Origin: Brevibacterium sanguinis
Lineage (GTDB): Bacteria; Actinomycetota; Actinomycetes; Actinomycetales; Brevibacteriaceae
Reading direction: 5' to 3'
NCBI RefSeq assembly: GCF_003315415.1
Contig: NZ_QNSB01000009.1
Coordinates: 80,043-144,042 of the forward strand
Length of the DNA: 64,000 bases
Shown here: positions 44,553 to 55,693 of the stretch, in pieces
Layout of the letters: every line of letters starts with the position of its first letter
How positions within the stretch are numbered: position 1 is the stretch's first letter
The notes under the pieces: generated by a model
Database searches by the model: none
What the model was told of the DNA's origin: nothing
Seen by the model: the letters and a program-made list of their open reading frames with translations, nothing else
Translations under genes and position numbers: made by a program

Positions 44553-45005
44553 GTGACGACACCGAACAGCACTGACGACAAGTCCGCACCGACGCCCGAC
44601 GAGGAGATCCAGGCCGCGCCCGCCCGGCACGGGCTCATCCTCGTCCTGCTCGTCCTCGCCTCAGTCCTGACGTTCACGTATCCGCTGCCCTTCAAGCTCG
44701 CCGCGATCGGCTTCGCCATCGCGGCGGTGGTGTGGTCCGTCCGCTACATCAGGGCGGTGGTCAGGGCGAGGCAGCGGCGCAACATGTCCCTGGGCATCCT
44801 CGGCGGGCTCCTCAGCGTCTACCTCATCTTCTCTGCGCTGTCGTCGGTCGTGCTGTGGCCGGTGCAGTCCGCCTACGAGGAGTGCCTGCGCGATGCGATC
44901 ACCCAGCAGGCCCAGCTGTCCTGCTCGAGCGAGTACCAGTCCGGCCTGAGCAGCTGGTTCAAGCAGGTCACGGGTCAGGACCTCGAACTCCCCGGAGCGA
45001 GCTGA
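44553..45005 (+). CDS. Small hypothetical membrane protein
   Basis: A 150-residue protein with a polar ~25-residue N-terminus, three hydrophobic helices (about 28-43, 48-63 and 81-103) and an extracellular-looking C-terminal ~45 residues with two cysteines (ECLRDA, LSCSSEY). I do not recognise the family. The GTG start at 44553 is supported by the reading frame and by GAAACT 6 nt upstream, a weak promoter-like box. It is divergent from purN and converges with the PerM-like gene. Confidence 0.62.
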   Translation: MTTPNSTDDKSAPTPDEEIQAAPARHGLILVLLVLASVLTFTYPLPFKLAAIGFAIAAVVWSVRYIRAVVRARQRRNMSLGILGGLLSVYLIFSALSSVVLWPVQSAYEECLRDAITQQAQLSCSSEYQSGLSSWFKQVTGQDLELPGAS

Positions 45006-45027
45006 GGCGCAGCCGTGCCCGCCCCGC

Positions 45028-46227
45028 TCACTCCTCGGTTCCCTCCTGGAGCTGGGAGAGCCTGGTCAGCAGCAGTCCGGCGGCGATCCCCGCCGCCGTC
45101 CACGCGGTGACGACGAGCGCCGAGGTGAGCGCCGGAGGCCCGAACTCGGAGAGTCCCAGCGGCCCCAGTGCGCCGCGGGAGAACAGGGCGCTCAGCTGCA
45201 GGACCGCGAACACGAGGAGCGCCGCGAGTCCCGCTCCGGTCCATGAGGCCTCGAGCACGGCGCGTGCGTGGGTCCGACCGAGGATGACCGACAGCAGACC
45301 GACGAGGACGAGCAGCACCGGGGCGAATCTCGTCCAGTCCGGATAGTCACCGGTGAGGAGCTGGAGGACCGGGACGTCGGGAACCGGTGCGATCGCCGTC
45401 GAGAAGACGGAGCTCAGCCCGCCCGCACCCAGGCTGACGCCGGTGCCGACACTGAACGACAGGGCGCCGAGGAGGATGCCGGGGGCGAACAGGATCTGCA
45501 CCGCGAGAAGGCCGATGCCCGCCGACAGCGGCGAGCTGTAGGCGTCCATCGATTCGGCCATGTCATCCCACCGCAGTGCCGCCGCGAGGCCGACGACGAT
45601 CACGGATGCGCCGAGCAGCCCCCACAGGAGCCTCTTCGCGAGGTCGAGCGCGCTCGTCAGCGTCTCGGGAGCGAGATCGCCGAGCACCGGGATCCCCTCC
45701 GCGCCCCGGGCGAGCAGCCACCCGGCCAGCGCCGCGGAGACGAGGAGCATCACGAGCCGGAGGACCCCGAACGGGGTGGCCGCCGCTTCTCCCGCGAGCA
45801 GCGCCGCGACGAGGAGCGGGCCCGAGTAGGCGACGACGAACGTCGCGACGGCGAGGAGGGCGCTCCTCGTCCCCTCCTGCTCCGCCAGGTCGTCCTCGGC
45901 GTCGTCCTCGCCGCAGGTCTCGACCAGCCGCCGCGACCCGAGGGCCACCAGGATCCACACTCCCGCGGTGACGAGGCCGGGGGCGAGCGAGAAGTCGAAT
46001 CCGAGTGCCGACACGCTCAGTCCGTGGATGGCCGACCACAGGGCGAGAGCCCATTCGGGGATGATCGCATAGGGCAGCTGGGAACCGAGGCCGATGATCC
46101 AGAACACGGTGGAGACGACGAAGGCGGCGGGAACGACGATGAGGTCGAGCCGCAGGGCCTCCAGCAGTCCGAGGAGGACCGGATGGCGGCGGGTGCGAGG
46201 AAGCGGAGAGGTGTGCATCCGTTCCAT
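45028..46227 (-). CDS. DUF6350 (PerM-like) membrane protein
   Basis: A 399-residue protein with about ten hydrophobic helices, a short cytoplasmic basic N-terminus and an acidic loop (ETCGEDDAEDDLAEQEG). It matches the DUF6350 family, whose M. tuberculosis member (Rv0955, PerM) lies next to purN and is linked to cell division. The position here, opposite a membrane protein and close to purN/purH, is the same. ATG at 46227 (MERMHTSPL) is chosen; 46218 is also possible. Confidence 0.82.
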   Translation of the reverse strand: MERMHTSPLPRTRRHPVLLGLLEALRLDLIVVPAAFVVSTVFWIIGLGSQLPYAIIPEWALALWSAIHGLSVSALGFDFSLAPGLVTAGVWILVALGSRRLVETCGEDDAEDDLAEQEGTRSALLAVATFVVAYSGPLLVAALLAGEAAATPFGVLRLVMLLVSAALAGWLLARGAEGIPVLGDLAPETLTSALDLAKRLLWGLLGASVIVVGLAAALRWDDMAESMDAYSSPLSAGIGLLAVQILFAPGILLGALSFSVGTGVSLGAGGLSSVFSTAIAPVPDVPVLQLLTGDYPDWTRFAPVLLVLVGLLSVILGRTHARAVLEASWTGAGLAALLVFAVLQLSALFSRGALGPLGLSEFGPPALTSALVVTAWTAAGIAAGLLLTRLSQLQEGTEE

Positions 46228-46334
46228 TTTCGCCGACCACGGGCATCGATCCCGGTATTGACCACGCGGTTGGCACGTCCGGGACGTACAATTGCGCCAG
46301 GACACGCTTGTACACACGAAGGATGAATCCAGCG

Positions 46335-48299
46335 ATGAGCAACGGGAACGATCGACCCCCCTTCCCGCCGTCTTCCGGCGACAAGCCGGAGGACGACAAC
46401 TCCGAGATCGACGCCGAGACCACGGCGGACGAGACCGGCAGGGATTCGGTGGAGACAGGCAGCGCCGACGAGCTCACACCCCCCGAGCAGGAGAGTGGGG
46501 AGGCGAGCGGGTCGGGTGGTCGAGACGCGTCCGGTCCGGATCCTCAGGCGGAGAGCGAGCCGGATCAGCGCGATGCTTCCGAGCCCGGGCGTGTCGGACC
46601 CTCGGACGAGCAGCAGGACACCGTGTCGATGAGCCTCGCGGATCGTGAGGAGAGCACCGGCGGTGACCCCGAGGATCTGCGTCTGGCCGATCGGCAGGAC
46701 GAGCCCGAGGTCCAGTCCCCGACCGTCGAGGCGCCCGCGGCCCCCTCCCATCCCCCCACCGCTCCGTCTCCCGCGGTCGGCTCGCACAATGCGGACCAGG
46801 CGCCTCCCCTCGGCCAGTCCGGAGCTCAGGGGACCGGCGGACCGGACTTCGGTCCTCCCGGTCAGGGGGGCTACGGTGCCCCGGGCCAGAATGGTCCAGG
46901 TCAGAACGGCCCGGGTCAGGACGCTCCCGGTCAGGGCCCCTCCGGGCCGCAGTACGGCGGGCCCGGTCCCGCATTCGGCCCCGGTCCGACCGGTCCCTCC
47001 GATCACCGCTACGGCGAAGCCCCGTACGGAGCGAGCGCCGCACCCGGCGGTCCCGGTCCCGGTCAGCCTCCGCACCAGCAGTACGGCGGCCCCCAGTACC
47101 CGGGACCACGGCAGAGCCCGGTTCCGCAGCAGACCGGCTCGCCCGGCCATTCCCAGTCGATCCCCCAGCCGGCGCCAGCTCCGGGGTTCGCCGGCGCCTC
47201 GGCCGGGGCCACCCGTGCCGACGCCCGGCCCCGGGGCAGGAAGAAGGGCCGGCTTCCCCTCTTCATCGCCCTCGGGTCGGTGGTCCTCGTCCTCGTCCTC
47301 GTGGCCGTCGGCTTCCTCGTCATCAACTCGGTCAACAAGAACAACTACGGTCCCGACAAGGTCGCCCAGGACTACGTCACGGCCCTGAGCAAGGGCGACT
47401 TCGCAGCAGCGGAGAAGATCGCCCCCTCCCCCCGACCCGAGGGGACCAACCTCGACCTGCTGTCGAAGAACTTCACCGACGGTTCGGCGGCCAAGGTCTC
47501 CAACGCGAAGGTCGAGTCGTCGACGGTCGACGGTGACTCCGGCAAGGTCGTCGTCTCCTACGAGCTCGCCGGCAGCACCTACAACGTCGAGCTGCCCGCG
47601 AAGAAGGAGGGCAAGCAGGACCTCTTCTTCGACAAGTGGACCCTGACCGGGCCCGCACTCCACGTCATCTCCCTCGACATCCCGGCCGCCGACGGCATGA
47701 CGGTCAACGGCACGAAATACCAGGCGCAGTCGGGCACGACGTCGTTCGCGGTGTATCCGGGCACCTACGAGTTCACGATCCCCGCGAGCAAGTGGGTCGG
47801 TGAGGCGTCGGACACCGCGGAGGTCAACTTCCCCCAGGCCTTCGCCCCGGGAGAGAAGCCGAACACCGAGCAGGTCGCCCCACTGACCCTCAACCTCTCC
47901 CTCTCCCCGACCCCCGACTTCGAGAAGGAGGTCCAGAAGCGGGTCGAGGACGAGCTGAAGAAGTGCTTCGACAACAAGGACATCAAGCCCAAGTGCGAGT
48001 TCATCAACTTCGACCCCACGGAGATCCCCGTGGGCGGCACCGATGACAAGCTCTCGGACCTGGCGAAGAAGAACACCGCGAAGTGGACGATCAAGGACAT
48101 GCCGCAGGTCAAGGCATCGTTCGGGGTCGGCGACACCACCACCGGGTCCTTCTACACGGACAAGCAGGGCAGCTTCGACTTCTCGGTCGAGGGCAAGCAG
48201 CGAGGATCGTCCTACTTCTCCAACGGCAATCCGCTGTCGGTGTCGGGCAGTGTGAAGATCGACGGGGACAAGCTCTCGGTCGAGTTCTTCGACTTCTGA
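46335..48299 (+). CDS. Membrane-anchored protein with long P/G/Q-rich cytoplasmic region
   Basis: A 654-residue protein. Residues 1-~310 are disordered: first acidic, then Pro/Gly/Gln-rich with near-repeats of PGQNGPGQ (15-bp DNA period around 46880-46930). A basic stretch (RPRGRKKGR) leads into one membrane helix (LPLFIALGSVVLVLVLVAVGFLVI). The external part (~340-654) begins with a DUF4878-like segment (YVTALSKGDFAAAEKIA) and then beta-rich repeats. It has a single pair of Cys (KKCFDNKDIKPKCEF). A role at the cell envelope is inferred. GAAGGA lies 9 nt before the ATG. Confidence 0.75.
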   Translation: MSNGNDRPPFPPSSGDKPEDDNSEIDAETTADETGRDSVETGSADELTPPEQESGEASGSGGRDASGPDPQAESEPDQRDASEPGRVGPSDEQQDTVSMSLADREESTGGDPEDLRLADRQDEPEVQSPTVEAPAAPSHPPTAPSPAVGSHNADQAPPLGQSGAQGTGGPDFGPPGQGGYGAPGQNGPGQNGPGQDAPGQGPSGPQYGGPGPAFGPGPTGPSDHRYGEAPYGASAAPGGPGPGQPPHQQYGGPQYPGPRQSPVPQQTGSPGHSQSIPQPAPAPGFAGASAGATRADARPRGRKKGRLPLFIALGSVVLVLVLVAVGFLVINSVNKNNYGPDKVAQDYVTALSKGDFAAAEKIAPSPRPEGTNLDLLSKNFTDGSAAKVSNAKVESSTVDGDSGKVVVSYELAGSTYNVELPAKKEGKQDLFFDKWTLTGPALHVISLDIPAADGMTVNGTKYQAQSGTTSFAVYPGTYEFTIPASKWVGEASDTAEVNFPQAFAPGEKPNTEQVAPLTLNLSLSPTPDFEKEVQKRVEDELKKCFDNKDIKPKCEFINFDPTEIPVGGTDDKLSDLAKKNTAKWTIKDMPQVKASFGVGDTTTGSFYTDKQGSFDFSVEGKQRGSSYFSNGNPLSVSGSVKIDGDKLSVEFFDF

Positions 48300-48321
48300 C
48301 GTCCCGGTCCGATTCCGCCTG

Positions 48322-48371
48322 CTGGACACGACGAGAGCCGGGGTTCCCACCCCGGCTCTCGTCGTGTCCAG
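48322..48371. terminator. Perfect 22-bp hairpin between convergent genes
   Basis: 48322-48343 pairs perfectly with 48350-48371 around a 6-nt loop. It terminates the membrane-anchored protein gene and can serve the amidase on the other strand. Its right arm runs into the tandem repeats at 48357-48429. Confidence 0.87.
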
Positions 48372-48429
48372 CCGCTCGCGTCGTGCTCAGTCACTCGCGT
48401 TCTGCCCAGCGACGTCGCGTCGTGCTCAG
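48357..48429. repeat. Four ~19-bp tandem repeats at the amidase stop codon
   Basis: Copies at 48357-48371 (inside the terminator arm), 48372-48390, 48391-48409 and 48410-48429, with the consensus CTCGCGTCGTGCTCAG. The last copy contains the amidase stop codon (TCA on the plus strand at 48426-48428). Confidence 0.75.
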
Positions 48430-49886
48430 CCGCCCACGGCCAGCTGTGCGGCCGGGAGGCCGCTCGAGTCCTCGAACCAGGTGCCGGCGGCCATGACGAG
48501 TTCGTCGGCGAACCGCCTCCCCGCGATCTGCACGCCGATGGTGCGCCCGTCGCGGGTGTGACCGGCAGGCACGGCGGCTGCCGGCTGCTCGGACATGTTG
48601 TATGGCATCGTGAAGCCGATGTGGCCCATCGGACGGTCGAGTTCCGGGTAGGGCATGGGCTGCTCCGCGGGGAAGGCGGCGTCGGGTGCCACCGGTGACA
48701 GGACGAGGTCGAACCGGACCGTCGCCGCGACGGTCCGCCGCCTGATCTCCTGGATGCTGTGATAGCAATCCATCAGCCTCACACCGGTGATGTCGGCACC
48801 ACCCTGAGCCCACTGCCGGATGTAGGGCAGGATGAGCGTCTGCTCGTCGACGGGCAGCGCCCGCAGGTCGGCCCATGACCGCACCCGCCAGAACAGGTCC
48901 ATGTCGGTGAGCAGCGATTCGTCGATGAACGGCTCGAGGGGCTCGACGACGGCGCCCGCGGCGGCGAACCGGTCGGCCGCCGCGACGACGGCGGCCGTGG
49001 TCTCCGGGTGCACGGGCCGCCCGCAGCCGGCGTCGAGATGGAGTCCGATGCGCAGTCCGCGCGGGTCGAACGGCACCGATCGCTCGGGGCGGGTCCCGGC
49101 GTCCGCCTCGTCGCGGGCGATGCGCGGCAGCCGCGTGAAGTCGCGTTCGTCGGGCGCGGAGATGACGTCCATCGCCACCCTGACATCGGCCATGGACCGG
49201 GCCATCGGCCCCGCGCACCGGCCCATGTAGGGCGCGTCGAGGGGAACCCGGCCGAAGCTCGGCTTGAGTCCGGCCAGCCCCAGCCATGTGCAGGGCAGGC
49301 GGATCGATCCGCCGATGTCCGAGCCGATGTGGATGGGACCGTACCCGGCGGCCGCAGCCGCTCCCGCCCCGGAGCTCGATCCGCCCGTCGTCAGGCTCGG
49401 GTCGAGCGGCGAGCGGGTGATTCCGTGCAGGGACGAGACCCCGGAGGAGAGCATCCCCCAGTCGGGCATCGTCGTCGACCCGACGATCACGGCACCGGCC
49501 TCCTCGAGGCGTTGAGTGATCGGGGCGTCATGAGCGGCGATCGGCACCTCGATCCAGTCGTGTCCGGCGGGCATCGGCACGCCGGCACGGGCGATGTTCT
49601 CCTTGATCGTCACCGGCACTCCGTCGAGAGGACCCCGGGACCTCCCGGCCCGCCAGCGCGCCGCGCTGGCCTCGGCCGCGGCGCGCGACCGCTCGTCGTC
49701 ACGGTGGCAGAGCGCGTTGATGACGGGTTCGCACTCGTCCATCCTCGCGACCACTGCGGCCACGACGTCGAGGGGATCGAAGTCCCCGCCGGCGAACCCC
49801 GCGTTCAGCCCTGCCGCGGTGAGATCGGCGAGGGAGGCGCGATGGGCGGGACCGGCGGTGGGTTCGGCGTGGGTGTCGTGGCTCAT
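48426..49886 (-). CDS. Amidase (amidase signature family)
   Basis: A 486-residue amidase with the Ser-cisSer-Lys triad: Lys95 in VTIKEN, cis-Ser170 in GGSSSGAGAA and nucleophile Ser194 in GSDIGGSIRLP. It hydrolyses amide bonds in the cytosol; the substrate is unknown. The C-terminal part includes FTMPYNMSEQPAAAVPAG and GVQIAGRRF, typical of the family. It is followed upstream (minus strand) by a peptide-type ABC importer operon, so it may process an imported amide or peptide; this is inference. Confidence 0.92.
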   Translation of the reverse strand: MSHDTHAEPTAGPAHRASLADLTAAGLNAGFAGGDFDPLDVVAAVVARMDECEPVINALCHRDDERSRAAAEASAARWRAGRSRGPLDGVPVTIKENIARAGVPMPAGHDWIEVPIAAHDAPITQRLEEAGAVIVGSTTMPDWGMLSSGVSSLHGITRSPLDPSLTTGGSSSGAGAAAAAGYGPIHIGSDIGGSIRLPCTWLGLAGLKPSFGRVPLDAPYMGRCAGPMARSMADVRVAMDVISAPDERDFTRLPRIARDEADAGTRPERSVPFDPRGLRIGLHLDAGCGRPVHPETTAAVVAAADRFAAAGAVVEPLEPFIDESLLTDMDLFWRVRSWADLRALPVDEQTLILPYIRQWAQGGADITGVRLMDCYHSIQEIRRRTVAATVRFDLVLSPVAPDAAFPAEQPMPYPELDRPMGHIGFTMPYNMSEQPAAAVPAGHTRDGRTIGVQIAGRRFADELVMAAGTWFEDSSGLPAAQLAVGG

Positions 49887-49906
49887 GGCGTCTCCTGGCT
49901 CGATCG

Positions 49907-49925
49907 GGCGGTCATCGTCGGGCGG

Positions 49926-49934
<9 letters not shown>
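49907..49934. repeat. Two identical 14-bp repeats at the ABC ATPase stop codon
   Basis: GGCGGTCATCGTCG occurs at 49907-49920 and 49921-49934. The second contains the ATPase stop codon (TCA at 49926-49928). Confidence 0.8.
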
Positions 49935-51672
<1,738 letters not shown>

Positions 51673-51680
<8 letters not shown>

Positions 51681-52581
51681 CGCCTCGGGCCTCCATCTTC
51701 GGGTCGAAGCGGTCGCGCAGACCATCGCCGAGCAGGTTGAACCCGAGGACCGCCAGGGCGATGAACAGCCCCGGCCACAGGGCCAGCTCGGGATGGGTGG
51801 ACAGGAACTGCTGGGATTCCTGGAGCATCCGCCCCCAGGAGGGAACGGGTGCCTGCGTGCCCAGGCCCAGGAACGACAGGCCCGCCTCGGCGAGGACCGA
51901 GATCGCGAACGCCACGGACGCCTGGACGATGACCATGCCGGCGATGTTGGGCAGGACGTGGACGACGGCGATCGCCGCCGTGCTCCGGTTCGCGGCGCGG
52001 GCCGCGCGCACGTACTCGGAGCTGAGCACCTGCATCGTGCCGGAGCGGGCGACCCGGGCGAAGCCGGGGATCGCGGCGATCCCGACCGCGGCCATCGCCG
52101 GCCCGGTCCCCGGCTGGTAGACCGCGGCGAAGATGATCGCGAGCAGGAGGGCGGGGAATGCGAGGAGGATGTCGTTGGCGCGCATGATCACCGCCGAGAT
52201 CCACATCCCCCACCGGTGCTGGGCGAACAGGGCCGCGATGATCCCGACCGGGGTGCCGACGAACAGGGCGATGCCCACGGCGACGAGGCCGACGAGCAGG
52301 GTGATCCGCGCGCCGTACATGATCCAGGTCAGGGTGTCGCGACCGAACCGGTCCGTGCCCAGCGGATGCTCCAGGCTGCCCGACTGGAGTCGGGCGGCCG
52401 GGTCGACGGCCGCGGGATCGAAGGGAGTCCACACGAAGGACACGAGCGCCAGCGCCGCGATGAGGGCGACGAGGACGACGCCGATGACCATCGAGGCGTT
52501 CATCCGCCCGCGCCGCCGCGACGGCGCTGCGGAGTCGGCTCCCACGGGCAGTGTCGGGTCGAAGGCGGACTGGCCGGTCAT
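51673..52581 (-). CDS. ABC transporter permease (DppC/OppC-like)
   Basis: A 302-residue permease with six helices, preceded by an N-terminal ~30-residue cytoplasmic part and the OppC_N segment ALVSFVWTPFDPAAVDP. HPLGTDRFGRDTLTWIMYGAR and the EAA-like loop (EYVRAARAANRSTAAIAVVHVLPNI) are family hallmarks. It overlaps the upstream permease by four bases (ATGA) and the ATPase by eight, so the three are one translational unit. Confidence 0.93.
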
Positions 52582-53525
52582 GACGCGTTCCTGATGCGCG
52601 GGTCGACGATGGGATAGAGGATGTCGACGACGAAGTTGATGACGAGCACGAGCAGGACGAGGACCATGACGATCCCCTGCACCGCGACGAGGTCCCGATT
52701 GGCCACGGCGCGCACGAGCTCGGAGCCGATTCCGGGGATGACGAAGACCTGCTCGATGACCACCGCCCCGACGAGCAGCGTCGCCAGCTGCACGCCGGCG
52801 ACGGTGATGACGGGGATCGCGGCGTTGCGCAGCCCGTGGGCGAACAGCGCCCGGGTCCGGGTCAGCCCCTTCGCCCGGGCGGTGCGGATGTAATCCTCGC
52901 GCATGACGTCGAGCACGGCCGAGCGGACGTAGCGGGTGAGGATCGCCGCCTGGACGAGCGCCAGGGAGACGACGGGCAGGACCAGGCGCGCGAGGAATCC
53001 GCCCAGCCCCTCGATCGGCGCCATCCACCCCTGCGAGGGGAACCAGCCGAGTCCCAGCGAGAAGATCATGACGAGGATGATCGCGGCGAGGAAGTTCGGG
53101 ACGGCGATGCCGATCTGGCTCAGCCCCGAGATCGTCACCCCGATCCAGCTGCGCTGCTCGAGGGCGGCGAAGGTGCCCAGCGGCACGGCGATGAGGACGG
53201 CGAGGGCGATCGAGCACACGACGAGGATTCCGGTGACCTGGACGCTGTCGGCGATGACCGGGGTGATCGGCGCCCCGGTGACGTAGGACGTGCCGAAGTC
53301 GCCGGCGAGCATTCCGCCCACCCAGTCGAGGTAGCGGATGAGCGGAGGCTCATCGAGGCCGTACTGGGCCTCGAGCTCGGCGACCGCCTCGGGGGTGGCG
53401 TTCGTTCCGAGGGCGACCTGCGCGGCGTTGCCGGGCAGGATGCTCATCAGCGCGAAGACCGCCACCGAGGCGACGAACAGGGCCACGACGAACTGACCCG
53501 CACGGCTGAGCAGGTGGACGACCAT
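52578..53525 (-). CDS. ABC transporter permease (DppB/OppB-like)
   Basis: A 315-residue permease with six helices. The N-terminal helix, the segment LGTNATPEAVAELEAQYGLDEPPLIRYLDWV and the EAA loop (DYIRTARAKGLTRTRALFAHGLRNAAIPVIT) identify the DppB/OppB type. It pairs with the DppC-like permease to form the membrane pore. It follows the substrate-binding lipoprotein with a 13-bp gap. The ATG at 53525 fits the family's usual N-terminus. Confidence 0.93.
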   Translation of the reverse strand: MVVHLLSRAGQFVVALFVASVAVFALMSILPGNAAQVALGTNATPEAVAELEAQYGLDEPPLIRYLDWVGGMLAGDFGTSYVTGAPITPVIADSVQVTGILVVCSIALAVLIAVPLGTFAALEQRSWIGVTISGLSQIGIAVPNFLAAIILVMIFSLGLGWFPSQGWMAPIEGLGGFLARLVLPVVSLALVQAAILTRYVRSAVLDVMREDYIRTARAKGLTRTRALFAHGLRNAAIPVITVAGVQLATLLVGAVVIEQVFVIPGIGSELVRAVANRDLVAVQGIVMVLVLLVLVINFVVDILYPIVDPRIRNAS

Positions 53526-53538
53526 GACCGTACCGCGC

Positions 53539-55041
53539 TCAGTTCCAGCTGAGGTCGGCGATGCGGAAGGAGTCCGAGACCCTGTTGACAGGGATTCCCT
53601 CGACACCGGATTTGGCGACGACGAGGTTGGGGAACAGGAACAGGAAGTTCGCGGCGGCGTCCTCGGTGATCGTCCGGGCGATCGTCTTCATGCCCGCGAT
53701 GTACTCCTCCTCGGTCCCGCGGTCCGCCTCTTCGGCGATCGGCGTGATCGTCGAGTCGTCGTAGCCGGTGTAGTAGTCCTTCGAGAACACCGTGAGGATG
53801 TCGCGGGGCTCGGCGTGGTTGATCACGGACATGTCGTAGTCGTGCTGGGTGAACGTCTTGTCCAGCCACACGGCGGGGAACTCCTGGGTCTCGATCTTCG
53901 CTTTCAGACCGACCTCCTCGAGTTGCGCGGAGACGATCTCGGAGATCGCCTTGGCGTATGGGAGGTTGGGCACGGTGAAGGCGAACTCCTCACCGTCGAT
54001 CCCGGCTTCCCGGACCTTCTCCTTCGCCTTCTCGGGGTCGTAGGGCCACGCCCCGGTGAGATCCTCGTAGTAGGGGTCGGTCGGCGGGACCATCGAGCCG
54101 ATGAGCTCGCCGTAGCCGGCCCAGGCGGTGTCGAGGACGGCCTTCCGGTCGATCGCGTGCATGACGGCTTCACGGGCCCGCTTGTCCGCGAAGATCCCCT
54201 CCGCGTTGTTCATCGAGAGCACGACCTCGCCGTTCGTCGTGCCGGAGATGATCCGGTAGTCGTCGCTCTGGAACTCACCGGCCAGTTCGGGGGCCTGGAG
54301 GTTCGAGATGACGTCGATCTCGCCCGACTGCAGTGCGTTCGAGGCCGACACGGCGTCCTTGAAGTACTTGAACTGGACGTTCTTCACGGCCGGCGTCTCG
54401 CCCCAGTAGTCCTCGCGGGCGACGAAGTCGATCGACTGGCCCCGGGTGAAGTCGTCGATCCTGAAGGGTCCGGTCCCGATCGCCTCGTTGGCGAGGTCCT
54501 TCGTGCCCTCGGTGTCGAAGACGGCGCCGACGAGGGTGGTGAGGTTGTAGAGCCAGGTGTTCGAGGGCTCCTTGAGGGTGATCCGCACGGTGTGCTCGTC
54601 GACGGCCTCGATGGAGTCGACGACGTCCATCTTCGCCTTGAGGGGGTTCTTCCAGTCCTTCTGCACCCGTTCGTAGGAGAACTTCACATCGTCCGCGGTG
54701 AACTCGGCGCCGTTGGAGAAGGTCACGCCCTCCTGCAACCCGAACGTGTAGGTCTTCCGGTCCTCGGAGACCTCCCACTCCGTCGCGAGGGCCGGCTGGA
54801 TGGCTCCGTCACCGTCGACGCGCACGAGGGATTCGTAGACGTTGTCCATGAGGGCCTCGGGAATGGCCACTCCCCCTGTGCTCGTGAAGTCGAGGTTGAC
54901 CGGTTCGGCGGTGAACGCGATCGTCATCGAATCCTGACGTGTCGTCTCGCCCGGGTCCGAGGCTCCCGCTGAGCATGCGGAGAGGACCAGTGCTGCGGCG
55001 GTCGCGACGGCGACCCAGATCGTGGTGCGCGGAGTCTTCAT
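53539..55041 (-). CDS. ABC transporter substrate-binding lipoprotein (SBP_bac_5)
   Basis: A 500-residue solute receptor with a lipoprotein signal peptide (MKTPRTTIWVAVATAAALVLSAC; Cys23 lipidated). The mature part is a family 5 peptide/nickel-type receptor: LVRVDGDGAIQPALATEWEVS, FTADDVKFSYERV, GTGPFRI, YWGETPAVKNVQFKYF, AIDRKAVL and PYDPEKAKEKV. It binds substrate outside the membrane for the two permeases. GGGAGAG precedes the ATG. First gene of the operon (receptor, permease, permease, ATPase). Confidence 0.94.
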   Translation of the reverse strand: MKTPRTTIWVAVATAAALVLSACSAGASDPGETTRQDSMTIAFTAEPVNLDFTSTGGVAIPEALMDNVYESLVRVDGDGAIQPALATEWEVSEDRKTYTFGLQEGVTFSNGAEFTADDVKFSYERVQKDWKNPLKAKMDVVDSIEAVDEHTVRITLKEPSNTWLYNLTTLVGAVFDTEGTKDLANEAIGTGPFRIDDFTRGQSIDFVAREDYWGETPAVKNVQFKYFKDAVSASNALQSGEIDVISNLQAPELAGEFQSDDYRIISGTTNGEVVLSMNNAEGIFADKRAREAVMHAIDRKAVLDTAWAGYGELIGSMVPPTDPYYEDLTGAWPYDPEKAKEKVREAGIDGEEFAFTVPNLPYAKAISEIVSAQLEEVGLKAKIETQEFPAVWLDKTFTQHDYDMSVINHAEPRDILTVFSKDYYTGYDDSTITPIAEEADRGTEEEYIAGMKTIARTITEDAAANFLFLFPNLVVAKSGVEGIPVNRVSDSFRIADLSWN

Positions 55042-55081
55042 TGCTCTCCCAGTTGTCAGTACCCTTGTCGGCAACGTCAGT

Positions 55082-55693
55082 TTAGCCGAGCCCACCGCCG
55101 TGGTCGGCCAGCAGGCGGGCGAGCGCGTCGAAGGCGAGGCGTCGGTGGGACCGGGCGTTCTTCTCCTCCGGGGTCAGTTGGGCCGCGCTGCGCGTCGAGC
55201 CCTCCGGGACGAAGATGGGGTCGTAGCCGAATCCGTGCTCTCCGACGGGCGTCCGGGCCAGTCGTCCGGGCATGACGCCCTCGGCCGTCAGCTCCCGGCC
55301 GTCGACTGTCACCGCCGCCGCCGCGCACCGGAACTGGGCGCCTCGGTGCTCGTCGGCGATGTCGCTCAGCTGCGCGAGCAGCAGCTCGAGGTTGGCCCGA
55401 TCGTCTCCGTGGCGTCCGGCCCAGCGGGCCGAGAAGATCCCCGGCGCGCCGCCGAGGACGTCGACGCAGATCCCGGAGTCGTCGGCGATCGCCGGCAGTC
55501 CCGTCGCCGCCGCGGCGGCGCGGGCCTTGATCAGCGCGTTCTCGGCGAACGTCGTCCCGGTCTCGGCGACGTCCCCGAGTCCCAGTTCGCCTGCGCTTCT
55601 CACCTCGGTGTCCGCGCCGAGGTGGGGCTGGAGGACCGCGAGGAGCTCGGTTCTCTTCTTCTCGTTGTGGGTGGCCAGGACGAAGGTGGTCAT
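55082..55693 (-). CDS. rdgB: Non-canonical purine NTP pyrophosphatase (RdgB/HAM1)
   Basis: A 203-residue enzyme removing ITP, dITP and XTP. Hallmarks: [12 protein letters not shown] at the N-terminus, [50 protein letters not shown] and [14 protein letters not shown]. The ATG at 55693 overlaps the rph stop by four bases. The rph-rdgB order is conserved in actinobacteria. Confidence 0.95.
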   Translation of the reverse strand: MTTFVLATHNEKKRTELLAVLQPHLGADTEVRSAGELGLGDVAETGTTFAENALIKARAAAAATGLPAIADDSGICVDVLGGAPGIFSARWAGRHGDDRANLELLLAQLSDIADEHRGAQFRCAAAAVTVDGRELTAEGVMPGRLARTPVGEHGFGYDPIFVPEGSTRSAAQLTPEEKNARSHRRLAFDALARLLADHGGGLG

